A DNA stretch of 64,000 nucleotides from Actinomycetota bacterium (GTDB lineage Bacteria; Actinomycetota; Acidimicrobiia; Acidimicrobiales; Ilumatobacteraceae): positions 1 to 64,000 of the forward strand of contig WLIV01000010.1 in assembly GCA_009702045.1 (NCBI GenBank), in the 5' to 3' direction. This document shows positions 24,928 through 33,257 of this stretch, piece after piece; positions within the stretch are counted from its first letter, which is position 1, and each line of letters opens with the position of its first letter. The translations under genes were made by a program, and so were the position numbers. A model generated the notes under the pieces. That model saw only the letters and a list, made by a program, of their open reading frames with translations, searched no databases and was not told the DNA's origin.

Positions 24928-26570
24928 GCCGTTACTCCGGTGACGGGCAACAGCACTGGAGCCTGCAACCCCTCCGGCAGTTCGCCGGTCTCCAGCCACT
25001 TGCGCAACGTCGGCTTGACCACTTTGCCCATCGCGTTGCGCGGGTACTGCTCGACGACGTACCACTCGACCGGCCACTTGTAGCGGGCGAGTTGCTCCTC
25101 ACAGGTGGCGGCGAGCACCGCGCGCGACAGGTCGGCGCCGGCTGCGCCCGCGGCGGGCAGGACGAAGCCGACGACTTCTTCACCCAGCCGCGGATGTTCG
25201 CGCCCGACGACCACAATCTCAGCCACACAGGACAAACCCTCGACGGCACGCTCGACCTCTGCCGGATAGACGTTCGCACCGCCGCGGATGATCAGGTCGG
25301 AGCGACGGTCGAGCACCCACAGGTTGCCCTCGGCATCGAAGCGGCCGACGTCGCCGGTATGCAGTACCCCGCCGCGCAGCGCGGCCTGTGTGGCCTCGGG
25401 CCGATCCCAGTAACCGAGCATCGTGGAGTAGCAGTTGGCGAAGTACCCGATGGGCGTGGGGCCGACACAGATCTCCCCGTCGTCCCCCGCGGGGACCTCC
25501 GCACCATCAGCGTCGCGAATCGTGACCGAAACCTGTTCGTGCTCGACACCCGACGATCCCAACGGTCCGGCGGACCCGTCAGCAGCTCCACCGGTCACGC
25601 TCGTCGGCGCCTCGGTGAGCCCGTAGCCGAAGCCGAAGTCCGACCCGAAATGCTCGCGATACCGCTCGCGCAAACCTTCGGGGCACTTTGCCCCGCCGAC
25701 GCCCAGATGTGTCAGTGATGCGAGCGAGGCCGGATCGATATCGGGCCGGGTCAACAGGTCGTACACCGTCGGTGGGGTCGAGTACATCCGTTGCACGCCG
25801 AACTCCTGAATCCACTCGGCGACACCGACCGCATCGATGCGATCCATCGGCACGATGACACCGCCGTTGAGCATCGTCTGCACGGTCGACAAGACCTGCA
25901 TGTTCAAGATGGTGAGCGGAAGACACACACCCTGTATCAGCGCCGCGGGGTCGCGCCGCAGCAGCGCCGCTCCGGGCAGCAACATGTTGTGCTGACTGTG
26001 CACGACACCTTTCGGCGAACCCGTCGTACCGCTGGTGTACGAAATCGCCGCCGGTGCCAGCGGGTCGACGTCCCCTTGGGGTCGGCTCGCCGGGTCGGTA
26101 TCCCGCCACCAGGACCCGGGGTCGGTGATCTCGACGGCGATCGCCGGCACCGCGGTCCACGGGCGAACGGAGGTGATGGTCTGTTCGGTGGCGACGAGCA
26201 GGGACGCACCGCTGTCGGCGAGGAGGAAGCACTTCTCCGGGACGGCCAGGTGGGTGTTGATGCCCACCCAGATCGCGCCGAGACGCATCGTGGCGAGGAA
26301 GGTGATCACGACATCGCTGGTGTTCGGAAGGCAGGACGCCACCCGATCGAGCGGCCGGACGCCAGCAATGTGCAGCGCAGCTGCGGCGCGGTCGACGGCA
26401 CCGCGCAGTTGTTCATAGGTGTACGACACGCGACGGTCGGCAAGTGCCGGTCGCGACCCGTACGTCGCTGCCGCGTGGTCGACGAGCGATGCAACAGAGG
26501 CAGGAACCCCTGGAATTGCCTGCGGCTGGCGCCGAATCAAACCGTGGACGGCCAAGAACTCGTCACTCAT
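24924..26570 (-). CDS. AMP-dependent acyl-CoA synthetase/ligase
   Basis: 548 residues of the ANL (acyl-activating) superfamily. The P-loop is YTSGTTGSPKG, the A5 motif GYGLTEAP, the A7 motif HTGDVGRFD, the A8 hinge DRRSDLIIRGGANVYPAEVE and the A10 lysine PRNAMGKVVK, so it should be fully active: acid plus ATP gives an acyl-adenylate, then acyl-CoA. I chose ATG 26570 with GCGGAG upstream. It opens the minus-strand ligase/SDR unit and is divergent from the fused GntR regulator. A medium-size hydrophobic or cyclic acid is a reasonable substrate class, by context only. Confidence 0.85.
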   Translation of the reverse strand: MSDEFLAVHGLIRRQPQAIPGVPASVASLVDHAAATYGSRPALADRRVSYTYEQLRGAVDRAAAALHIAGVRPLDRVASCLPNTSDVVITFLATMRLGAIWVGINTHLAVPEKCFLLADSGASLLVATEQTITSVRPWTAVPAIAVEITDPGSWWRDTDPASRPQGDVDPLAPAAISYTSGTTGSPKGVVHSQHNMLLPGAALLRRDPAALIQGVCLPLTILNMQVLSTVQTMLNGGVIVPMDRIDAVGVAEWIQEFGVQRMYSTPPTVYDLLTRPDIDPASLASLTHLGVGGAKCPEGLRERYREHFGSDFGFGYGLTEAPTSVTGGAADGSAGPLGSSGVEHEQVSVTIRDADGAEVPAGDDGEICVGPTPIGYFANCYSTMLGYWDRPEATQAALRGGVLHTGDVGRFDAEGNLWVLDRRSDLIIRGGANVYPAEVERAVEGLSCVAEIVVVGREHPRLGEEVVGFVLPAAGAAGADLSRAVLAATCEEQLARYKWPVEWYVVEQYPRNAMGKVVKPTLRKWLETGELPEGLQAPVLLPVTGVTA

Positions 26571-26607
26571 GTTCGGCTGCTCCGCATCCCGTCTAAGGTC
26601 CCCATCG

Positions 26608-26633
26608 CAATACAGTATCCTGGATGCCAGGAT
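26608..26633. promoter_or_regulatory. Divergent promoter with inverted repeat (candidate GntR operator)
   Basis: GGATACTGTATTG on the minus strand (26620-26608) resembles the promoter-like element at 336-348. It partly overlaps a perfect inverted repeat ATCCTGG-ATG-CCAGGAT (26617-26633). Seven-base arms with a three-base centre, placed between a GntR gene and its divergent neighbours, fit an FCD-type GntR operator. Confidence 0.5.
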
Positions 26634-26712
26634 CGATGCATACCGGTGCTGCAGATAGCATGCGTCACCGTTTGGAGAGCACGTTGCGCGGCACAACCGG
26701 GATGACAACCAC

Positions 26713-28146
26713 ATGGTGAGCACCGACGACCGAGCCGCAGCGACCAACGCGATGCCGCAGGATCGAAAGCTCGCGTCACGTCTGGCGAGTCAGATCATGC
26801 GCGATCTCCAGGCATCCGACTGGACCGTCGGGGCCGTGATCGGGTCGGAAACTGAGTTGCTCGAGCGCTACGCCGTCAGCCGCGCCGTACTCCGCGAGGC
26901 GGAACGACTGCTGGAACACTTCGGAGCCACCACCACGCGGCGCGGCCCGGGCGGCGGGCTCATCGTTGCCGCACCCTCCACGGGCGCCGTGGTGCAGGCA
27001 GTGATGGTGTACCTCACGTACACGGGTATCTCCCTTGGCGATCTCATGGAAGCCCGCACGTGCCTCGAACGCACGATCACTCGGGCAGCGGCGCTCCACG
27101 CCACGGAGGAGCAAGTCGAGGCCCTGCGCCAACGGGTTCGTGAGGAACAGTCGCGCAGCACCTCAGACCCCACCGATCACCATGTGCTGCACACGATGAT
27201 CGGTGCCGCTGCGAATAATCCAGCGGCGGAGTTGTTCATCGACATCCTCGGACGGCTCACGGCACGGTGGTCGTACCCCAGCGTCGCCGAGACGACGAAT
27301 CTGGAGGCACTGCGCAGTTCTGGCCGTGCGCATGAATTGCTCGTCGACGCGATCACAGCAGGGAACAGCTCCCTCGCAGAACGACGGATGAACGCCCACC
27401 TCACGGCGCTCGGCGACTGGCTGGGCCGCAATCGCGAATCGCCGAGATCGCTCGAAGGTGTGCTCGAGTCGGCCGATGACGTGAAGCTCGGCACGAAGGT
27501 TGCTCGACTGCTGATGGTCGACATCGTCGACCGTGGCTGGCCGATCGGTGAAGTGCTGGGCTCGGAGGCTCACCTCGTGGGGCAATACGGCGTCAGCCGC
27601 GCTGCGCTGCGCGAGGCTGTCCGCCTTCTCGAGTACCTACGCGTCGCCGCGATGAAGCCGGGGCCGCGCGGCGGTCTGATCATCACCGAGCCGAGTGTCG
27701 ACCCAATTGTCGAGGCCGCAACGGTGTTCCTCGAGTACCGCCGCATCAAGACTGGCCAGCTGCTGGAGTTGCGGATCGGCCTCGAGACAGATGCAATCGC
27801 GCTCGTCGTCGAACGTGCGACCGACGACGACATCGAATCACTCAGGTCCCTCAATGAAGACGCGACGCTGCGCCACTACGCAGGTTCGATCGCCGATGAT
27901 CTTCATCTGCGGATTGCCGACCTCAGCGGGAACCCGGCAATCGCACTCTTCGTTCGCGTCCTTGCCCATCTCACCCGCGTCCATGCCACCGGAACGAACG
28001 TCTCCAACCGACAGCGCGTGGCCTACGCCGCCGAATCTGGTCACGCGCATGATGGCATCGTCGACGCGATCGCCCAGCGCGACACCGCCTTGGCACGCCG
28101 CCGGATGATGAAACACCTCGACCTGATGGCCCCGGTGCTGCAATAG
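26713..28146 (+). CDS. Fused double GntR (FadR/FCD) transcriptional regulator
   Basis: 477 residues, about twice the normal FadR-type length. Two GntR-FCD units follow one another. DNA-binding domain 1 is at residues 18-92 (GSETELLERYAVSRAVLREAERLL, then RRGPGGGLIV). DNA-binding domain 2 starts near residue 255 (GSEAHLVGQYGVSRAALREAVRLL, then KPGPRGGLII). Each is followed by an FCD-like helical domain; the second FCD appears shorter. A single chain could act as a built-in dimer. There is no strong ribosome site; ATG 26713 is the best start. It is divergent from the ligase/SDR unit, with a perfect inverted repeat between. Repression of that unit, relieved by an acyl-CoA or acid, is the likely role. 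Confidence 0.85.
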   Translation: MVSTDDRAAATNAMPQDRKLASRLASQIMRDLQASDWTVGAVIGSETELLERYAVSRAVLREAERLLEHFGATTTRRGPGGGLIVAAPSTGAVVQAVMVYLTYTGISLGDLMEARTCLERTITRAAALHATEEQVEALRQRVREEQSRSTSDPTDHHVLHTMIGAAANNPAAELFIDILGRLTARWSYPSVAETTNLEALRSSGRAHELLVDAITAGNSSLAERRMNAHLTALGDWLGRNRESPRSLEGVLESADDVKLGTKVARLLMVDIVDRGWPIGEVLGSEAHLVGQYGVSRAALREAVRLLEYLRVAAMKPGPRGGLIITEPSVDPIVEAATVFLEYRRIKTGQLLELRIGLETDAIALVVERATDDDIESLRSLNEDATLRHYAGSIADDLHLRIADLSGNPAIALFVRVLAHLTRVHATGTNVSNRQRVAYAAESGHAHDGIVDAIAQRDTALARRRMMKHLDLMAPVLQ

Positions 28147-28174
28147 CTCAGCGCTGTCGTGCTCAGGTCTCCGC

Positions 28175-28972
28175 TTACTGCTCCTGGCGCATCTTCAGCA
28201 ATCTGCGGCGAGTCCCGGCGATCCATTCGTCGTAGTTCGTTGCCTTGCGCAGGAACGAGTCCGCCACCCGAGTGTGCGGCAACACGAGGAACGGTTCGGT
28301 GGTCATCATTGCGTCGATCGTGAAATTGGCGACGTCGCTGGACTTCATCACCTCGCCGAGGGCGCCCATATCCGGAGGTGTACTCGAGATGTCGCCGGCC
28401 TCGAGGCCGAACATCCCGGTGTACACCGCGTTCGGGCACAGGCACGAGACACGGACGCCGAGATGGCCGTAGTTCAGGGTCACCCACTCGGCGAAGCCCA
28501 GCGCGCCGTGCTTGGTGAGGGTGTACCCCGGTGCCGACGGGCCGGTGATCAGCGACGCGGACGAGATCGTCTGCAGCAGGTAGCCGCCACCACGCTCGAC
28601 CATCGAGGGCACCACTGCCTTCGCCGCCCACACATGCGCCAACAGGTTCACATCGACGATGCGCTGGTAGTCCTCCACAGAGCCGGTGAGACCCGCTGTC
28701 GGCGCGTCGCTGTAGCCGGCGTTCGAGCAGAAGATGTCCACGGGGCCGTACTCGGCGGTGGCGGCCGCGACGAGCGCATCGACTGCGGCAGCATCGCCGA
28801 CATCCGTGGTGACACCGAGCGCCCCGAGACGAGACGCCACGAGGGCGACACCGTCGGAGTTCACGTCGGAGATCACCACCTTCGCGCCCAACTCCGAGAA
28901 GCGCGAGGCCAACGCGCATCCGATACCGCTCGCGGCACCAGTGACCACGACAACCTTGCCAGCTACTTCCAT
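28175..28972 (-). CDS. SDR family oxidoreductase
   Basis: 265 residues. It has TGAASGIG, SNAG (usual NNAG) and the catalytic YTLTK. The C-terminal 40 residues (TRVADSFLRKATNYDEWIAGTRRR) are longer than in FabG. I chose ATG 28972 because GGAGGA lies seven bases upstream; several upstream GTG/ATG codons in frame have no such site. It is divergent from another SDR at 29081, with the promoter and candidate operator at 29026-29073 between. It likely interconverts an alcohol and a ketone on a hydrophobic substrate; no more can be said. Confidence 0.8.
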   Translation of the reverse strand: MEVAGKVVVVTGAASGIGCALASRFSELGAKVVISDVNSDGVALVASRLGALGVTTDVGDAAAVDALVAAATAEYGPVDIFCSNAGYSDAPTAGLTGSVEDYQRIVDVNLLAHVWAAKAVVPSMVERGGGYLLQTISSASLITGPSAPGYTLTKHGALGFAEWVTLNYGHLGVRVSCLCPNAVYTGMFGLEAGDISSTPPDMGALGEVMKSSDVANFTIDAMMTTEPFLVLPHTRVADSFLRKATNYDEWIAGTRRRLLKMRQEQ

Positions 28973-29025
28973 CTCGGAATCCTCCATCATCGTGGTCACG
29001 GCGTTCGTCACCGATACCGGTTACG

Positions 29026-29073
29026 TGACACAAACCGTCACTCTTGACACATCATGTCACCTGCTCGTAACGT
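29026..29073 (+). promoter_or_regulatory. Promoter TTGACA-18-TAACGT with overlapping TGACA repeats
   Basis: TTGACA (29044-29049, a perfect -35), an 18-base spacer and TAACGT (29068-29073) end seven bases before ATG 29081, a leaderless geometry. TGACACA repeats at 29026 and 29045 (19 bases apart), and TGACA...TGTCA (29045-29059) forms an inverted repeat over the -35 and spacer. This is a plausible operator for the TetR protein encoded at 29876. Confidence 0.55.
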
Positions 29074-29080
29074 GCGCAAG

Positions 29081-29857
29081 ATGTCGATCGCCACGAGTCT
29101 TCCGTCCTTCGATCTCACCGGCAAGGTGGCCGTCGTGACCGGCGGCAGCCGCGGGATCGGCCGCTCGATCGTGCTCGGCTACGCCGCCGCCGGCGCCGAC
29201 GTGGTGATCGCCAGCCGCAAGATCGACAACTGCGAGTCGGTCGCTGCCGAAGTGCGCGAGCGCTTCGGACGACGAGCATTGGCCGTCGCCACGCATGTGG
29301 CCCGCTGGGACGAATGCGACCGCCTCGTCGACACCGTGTACGACACCTTCGGTCGCTGCGATGTGTTCGTCAACAACGCGGGTCTCTCACCGCTGTACCC
29401 CGATCTCGCCTCGATCACCGAGGACTACTTCGACAAGGTGGTCGGTATCAACCTGAAGGGGCCGTTCCGGTTGGGTGCGCTGGTCGGCACCCGCATGGCT
29501 GCCGGCGATGGCGGTTCGATCATCAACGTCAGCACCATCGGGTCATTGCGGCCCAGCGGGAACGAGTTGGTGTACGCGTGCGCGAAGGCAGGCCTGAACG
29601 CCCTCACGATCGGCTTGGCGGATGCATTCGGCCCCAAGGTGCGCAGTAACGGCATCCTGCCCGGCGGTGTGCGCACGGACATCACCGCTGTCTGGCCCCC
29701 CGAGATGTTCGCGTCGGCTGCGGCGGTGCCACTGGGACGGATCGGGGAGGCGGACGACTTCGTCGGCCCGGCGCTGTGGCTCGCCACGGAAGCATCGGCC
29801 TACGTCACCGGCGTGTTGCTACGCGTTGACGGTGGCGCGTTTCGGCAGATGAGCTGA
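29081..29857 (+). CDS. SDR family oxidoreductase
   Basis: 258 residues. It has TGGSRGIG, NNAG and the catalytic YACAK, with the closing LRVDGGAFRQ of FabG-like SDRs. It resembles gluconate 5-dehydrogenase-like or 3-oxoacyl reductase members. ATG 29081 stands seven bases after the -10 box, so the message may lack a leader; upstream ATG 29054 would lie within the promoter. The TetR gene follows after 18 bases in the same direction. Substrate is unknown. Confidence 0.8.
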   Translation: MSIATSLPSFDLTGKVAVVTGGSRGIGRSIVLGYAAAGADVVIASRKIDNCESVAAEVRERFGRRALAVATHVARWDECDRLVDTVYDTFGRCDVFVNNAGLSPLYPDLASITEDYFDKVVGINLKGPFRLGALVGTRMAAGDGGSIINVSTIGSLRPSGNELVYACAKAGLNALTIGLADAFGPKVRSNGILPGGVRTDITAVWPPEMFASAAAVPLGRIGEADDFVGPALWLATEASAYVTGVLLRVDGGAFRQMS

Positions 29858-29875
29858 GGCCGGAGGTACTGTGGC

Positions 29876-30481
29876 GTGATGACGAGGCTGGAGACACGCA
29901 GGGCCTTCGCCGCCAGCGAGATCGCGCGCACCGCAATGGCCCTGTTCGCCGAGCGCGGGTTTCACGCCGTCACCGTGGAAGAAATCGCTGAGGCGGCGGA
30001 GATCTCGCCCCGCACGTTCTTCCGGTACTTCCCGGCGAAGGAAGATGTCGTCCTGCTCGAGCAGCGACGGATGCAGGAGCGGTTGGTGGATGCCTTCACC
30101 GCTCGACCAACTGAGGAGCCGCCGATCACTGCGCTCCGCAACGCGTACCTCGCCACTTCCGACGTCCCCGCCAATCGGCGCAAGGCGGTGCTGCAGCACA
30201 ACCGGGTACGCCTCGACGTGCCTGCAATCCTGGCGCGCGGCTACGGCGAGGATGTGTTCGGCAATGACGCGATCGTCGATGCGCTCGCGTCGCGAATGGG
30301 CGTCGACTCGGTCCACGATTCGCGGCCCGCAATCGCCGCTGCAGTGATGGCGGCGGCGGCAGCGACCGCCTTCGACCGTTGGCTGCGCACGACCGGGCGC
30401 GGCAATCCGGCCGACGCCGTAGGAGTCGCCCTCGCGATGGTGGAGTCCGGTTTGCGCTCAATGGACACACCGTCCGACTGA
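29876..30481 (+). CDS. TetR-family transcriptional regulator
   Basis: 201 residues. The helix-turn-helix lies at about residues 20-60 (AVTVEEIAEAAEISPRTFFRYFPAKEDVVLLEQ), a form common in actinobacterial TetR proteins of the MftR/TetR_C_17 type. GTG 29876 has GGAGGT eight bases upstream; ATG 29879 is an alternative. It is co-transcribed with the SDR at 29081 and probably acts on the operator-like repeats in the 28973-29080 region, controlling both divergent SDR genes. It ends just before the promoter of the next SDR. Confidence 0.85.
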   Translation: MMTRLETRRAFAASEIARTAMALFAERGFHAVTVEEIAEAAEISPRTFFRYFPAKEDVVLLEQRRMQERLVDAFTARPTEEPPITALRNAYLATSDVPANRRKAVLQHNRVRLDVPAILARGYGEDVFGNDAIVDALASRMGVDSVHDSRPAIAAAVMAAAAATAFDRWLRTTGRGNPADAVGVALAMVESGLRSMDTPSD

Positions 30482-30485
30482 GGCC

Positions 30486-30514
30486 TGGAACCGCCGGGCG
30501 GAATACCGTACACT
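30486..30514 (+). promoter_or_regulatory. Promoter of SDR gene with GTACACTCA element
   Basis: TGGAAC (30486-30491), a 17-base spacer and TACACT (30509-30514). The recurring CGTACACTCA element forms the -10. The start would fall at about 30521, next to an in-frame ATG at 30522. Confidence 0.55.
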
Positions 30515-30563
30515 CAGTTGAATGAATGTGCCGATGGTCACATCGCGTCGTCAAGGAGGAAAC

Positions 30564-31433
30564 ATGGGCCGGTTCGAGGGCAAAGTCATCGTCATCACGG
30601 GTGGTGGTGCCGGGCTAGGGCGCCTGTGCGGATTGCAGTGGGCTGCGGAAGGTGCCTCGGTTGTCGTCACCGACGTCGTCGAGCAGCGGGCACACGTCCT
30701 CGCGGCCCTCATCAACGATAAGGGCGGCAAGGCGATCGGCTTGAAGGCCGACGTCTCCGTCGAGGCCGAAGTCGAGGCCGCCGTGGCTGCCGCCGTGGCC
30801 AAGTACGGCCGACTCGACATCATGTTCGCCAATGCCGGCAAGGCGCCGGCAGGTATGGGCACGATCGCCCTCGAAGACATCACGAGCGCCGAATGGGACG
30901 ACGTCAACGACGTGGTCTACAAGGGTGTGTTCTACGCCGGCAAGCATGCGTGCCGGCAGATGAAGACGCAGGAAGAGGGCGGCAACATCGTCGTCACCGT
31001 CTCGGCCGGTGGCCACAACGCGTACCCCGGCTTCGGTCCGTACACCTCCGGCAAGGCCGGCGCGATCGGCATCGTCCGTGCGATGGCCTACGACTGGGGT
31101 CGCTACGGCATCCGCGTCAACGGCCTCTCACCCACACATGGCATGTCGGTGAACTTCGCCCTCCCGCCCGACACTCCTGCCCTGGGTATGTCGTACGAGG
31201 AAGCGGCGCTGGCCGAGTCCGGTGCCACCTGGGACGCGGCCACGATGTTCCCCGGCCCGCTCAAGGTGAAGCGCCCGCCGTCGCTCCAGGACAATGCCAA
31301 CGTCGCCACGTTCCTGGCCTCCGACGACTCGGCCTACATGTCGGGCATCGTCATCAAGTCCTGTGACGGCGGCAACTTCGCCCGCACCTCGATTCCGATC
31401 CCGGAGAACTGGTCGCTCGAAGACGAGGCCTGA
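30564..31433 (+). CDS. SDR family oxidoreductase
   Basis: 289 residues. It has TGGGAGLG, ANAG and the catalytic YTSGK. An insertion of about 35 residues before the C-terminal motif (SYEEAALAESGATWDAATMFPGPLK) is not found in FabG. AAGGAGG lies four bases before ATG 30564, which I use. An in-frame ATG at 30522 stands at the predicted transcription start and could give a form longer by 14 residues by leaderless initiation. It is monocistronic and ends at a strong hairpin. It likely acts on a bulky alcohol or ketone; the substrate is unknown. Confidence 0.8.
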   Translation: MGRFEGKVIVITGGGAGLGRLCGLQWAAEGASVVVTDVVEQRAHVLAALINDKGGKAIGLKADVSVEAEVEAAVAAAVAKYGRLDIMFANAGKAPAGMGTIALEDITSAEWDDVNDVVYKGVFYAGKHACRQMKTQEEGGNIVVTVSAGGHNAYPGFGPYTSGKAGAIGIVRAMAYDWGRYGIRVNGLSPTHGMSVNFALPPDTPALGMSYEEAALAESGATWDAATMFPGPLKVKRPPSLQDNANVATFLASDDSAYMSGIVIKSCDGGNFARTSIPIPENWSLEDEA

Positions 31434-31463
31434 GTCCTCGGTCGACCTCGCTCGGCATCAGCG

Positions 31464-31501
31464 ACAGCCCCGTGGCACTCACCCGAGTGCCACGGGGCTG
31501 T
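31464..31501. terminator. Strong bidirectional hairpin terminator
   Basis: A perfect 17-bp inverted repeat, ACAGCCCCGTGGCACTC and its complement, with a 4-base loop, lies between the convergent SDR (+) and VOC (-) genes. A TT follows the stem on the plus strand. This is the most stable hairpin seen in the window apart from those near the transporter. Confidence 0.8.
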
Positions 31502-31518
31502 TGCGCGTTCAGCGGCGG

Positions 31519-32004
31519 TCAGAGCGCGTCGACGAGCGCGATGACGTGTTGCGCCATCGGCGTGTGCACCAACTCGAGGAAGAACCCCAGGGCCCCCAGC
31601 GTGTCGAGGTACACGATCCCGTACGTGCCATCCGGCCGGAGTGAGCTGCCCACCTCGAAGCAGGCCTCGACGCCGCCCGGCCGCTGCGTCGGGTCGTCAG
31701 TGGCGTAACCGACGTGGAACACGCCCTCGCCGCGCGCATCAAGGAACTCGCGCGCGGGCCCCTGCCCCTGGCCGGGTTCCACCAGCTCAACCACCAGCGA
31801 CCCCCACCGGCCGAACGCATTCCGGTTCGCGATCGTGCCCTCCCACTCGCGGTGCCGGGCCTGGTAGTTGGTGTCGAGACGGTGGAACTTCGGGACACCG
31901 AGCAGTGTTCGGTACGTGGCCATCCCCACGTCGATGTCGCGGACGGCGACACCGAGGTGGTAGAGCTGCCCGTCAATGGCGGGGGTCGAGAACACATCGT
32001 TCAT
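31519..32004 (-). CDS. VOC (glyoxalase/dioxygenase) superfamily protein
   Basis: 161 residues with the vicinal-oxygen-chelate fold. The first half has YHLGVAVRDIDVGMATYRTLLGV (metal His in HLGVAV) and the second FHVGYATDD with a second His. A metal-binding Glu is probable near the C-terminus (FFLELVH). This resembles methylmalonyl-CoA epimerase-like and glyoxalase-like members. AAGGAGGT gives a strong start at 32004, and the ATG overlaps the stop of the DUF1214 gene. It is the last gene of the SDR-sulfotransferase-DUF1214-VOC unit. The reaction (epimerisation, isomerisation or oxygenation) cannot be decided. Confidence 0.75.
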   Translation of the reverse strand: MNDVFSTPAIDGQLYHLGVAVRDIDVGMATYRTLLGVPKFHRLDTNYQARHREWEGTIANRNAFGRWGSLVVELVEPGQGQGPAREFLDARGEGVFHVGYATDDPTQRPGGVEACFEVGSSLRPDGTYGIVYLDTLGALGFFLELVHTPMAQHVIALVDAL

Positions 32005-33233
32005 GATTGGAACCTCCTTGCGTACCAGCGGTGACGCTCTGCTAGTTGCACGTCGCGTGCCGCCTGATCGAACAAGGGGTGCTCGAGCGGCAGGTGGGCA
32101 CGCACGTCGGCCAGTGGCGTCAGAACAGCCACCGGGGTCGGCATCGGGGTCGTCGGGCGCAACCAGCGATAGAACAGGAACCCACGGCGATTCCCTCCGA
32201 CGTCGAGCCAGTTTGGCGTACCCGGATCGCGGTGGGCCAGCACACAGCGGAACCGTCCGTCGGTGTCGACATGCGCGTGGTGATCGTTGATGCTGGTCTG
32301 GCGATGCTGGTTGTCCGGAGCCTCCCACCATGCCGTGTTCAGCTGGAAGCTCCAGTAGTCGGCGACCGGCAGTTCAGAGGTAATCACCAGTGCCTGATCC
32401 GGGTCGAGTTCCCAGCAGCACACTCCGTAGTTGAGCGGGCTGTTCGCCGGCGGGGTGAACGTCGGCACACCAGGGGGGCGCGTGCCGGGCGGGCCGACGA
32501 CGTTCGGCTCGTTCTCCGCCCTGATGTTCGTCGAGCGCTGGAACCACCACGTGGTCATCGCGTCGAGCAACTCGCGTGACGAATCGAGTTGCTCAGCCAA
32601 CCGCTGCGGGGTGAGCGGCGCCGGTTGGCGCGGACGCTTGTCGTCGACGCGTTCGATCGTCAGCCGAGTCGGGCGATCGTCGTGCGGGTCGGTGTGGTAG
32701 ATCCGTCCGCCGAAACCTCCGTCGACCATCGGGTACAGCTCTGGAACCGTGCGCCGCGAGCGACCGCTGTCCTGGGTCAGCGGTTGCCAGTTCGCAGGCC
32801 CCGACTCGGCATCGGGTGCCGCCGCGCTGGCAATGATGTCGACGGTGCCATCCTCGTTCGGTACGAGATCCCGCGACCAGAATTTCCCCAGCTGCAGATC
32901 TCGTCCGCCGTGGTCGACGTTCACCCGGTACGTCGCCTCCGGTCGCACCGGTGCGGTGACGTACGTGATGTAGGTGTCCGGCCCGGCGTACTTGAAACGG
33001 TCGTCGAGTGAGCGGAAGAACGTCGGGAAGTCGGGGTCGTCGAACTCCATGCGCTGCTGCAGGGTCATCAACGCCATGCGCGCGACGCTGCGCAGGGCCT
33101 CGGCCAACTCCTGCGGGTTGTCGACATCGTCGAGCTCGTCGATCGTGCGCGTGCCGAACATACGCAGGTCGTCGCACAGCCCCTGCCACGCGTCGCGCAG
33201 GACCACTCGGTCGTCAGGGTTGATGGTGCTCAT
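32001..33233 (-). CDS. DUF1214-domain protein
   Basis: 410 residues. The C-terminal half (LVITSELPVADYWSFQLNTAWWEA and the RFRCVLAHRDPGTPNWLD-GFLFYRWL stretch) matches the DUF1214 family, found in actinobacteria and proteobacteria beside lipid or steroid genes and of unknown activity. The N-terminal 150 residues are helical and then beta-rich, without a signal peptide or membrane helix. GGGGAG precedes the ATG. It lies 24 bases after the sulfotransferase gene, and its stop overlaps the VOC start, so the three are translated together. No function is proposed beyond a part in the same pathway. Confidence 0.75.
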   Translation of the reverse strand: MSTINPDDRVVLRDAWQGLCDDLRMFGTRTIDELDDVDNPQELAEALRSVARMALMTLQQRMEFDDPDFPTFFRSLDDRFKYAGPDTYITYVTAPVRPEATYRVNVDHGGRDLQLGKFWSRDLVPNEDGTVDIIASAAAPDAESGPANWQPLTQDSGRSRRTVPELYPMVDGGFGGRIYHTDPHDDRPTRLTIERVDDKRPRQPAPLTPQRLAEQLDSSRELLDAMTTWWFQRSTNIRAENEPNVVGPPGTRPPGVPTFTPPANSPLNYGVCCWELDPDQALVITSELPVADYWSFQLNTAWWEAPDNQHRQTSINDHHAHVDTDGRFRCVLAHRDPGTPNWLDVGGNRRGFLFYRWLRPTTPMPTPVAVLTPLADVRAHLPLEHPLFDQAARDVQLAERHRWYARRFQS

Positions 33234-33257
33234 GGTGCTCCCCCATTGCTCGCCCGC

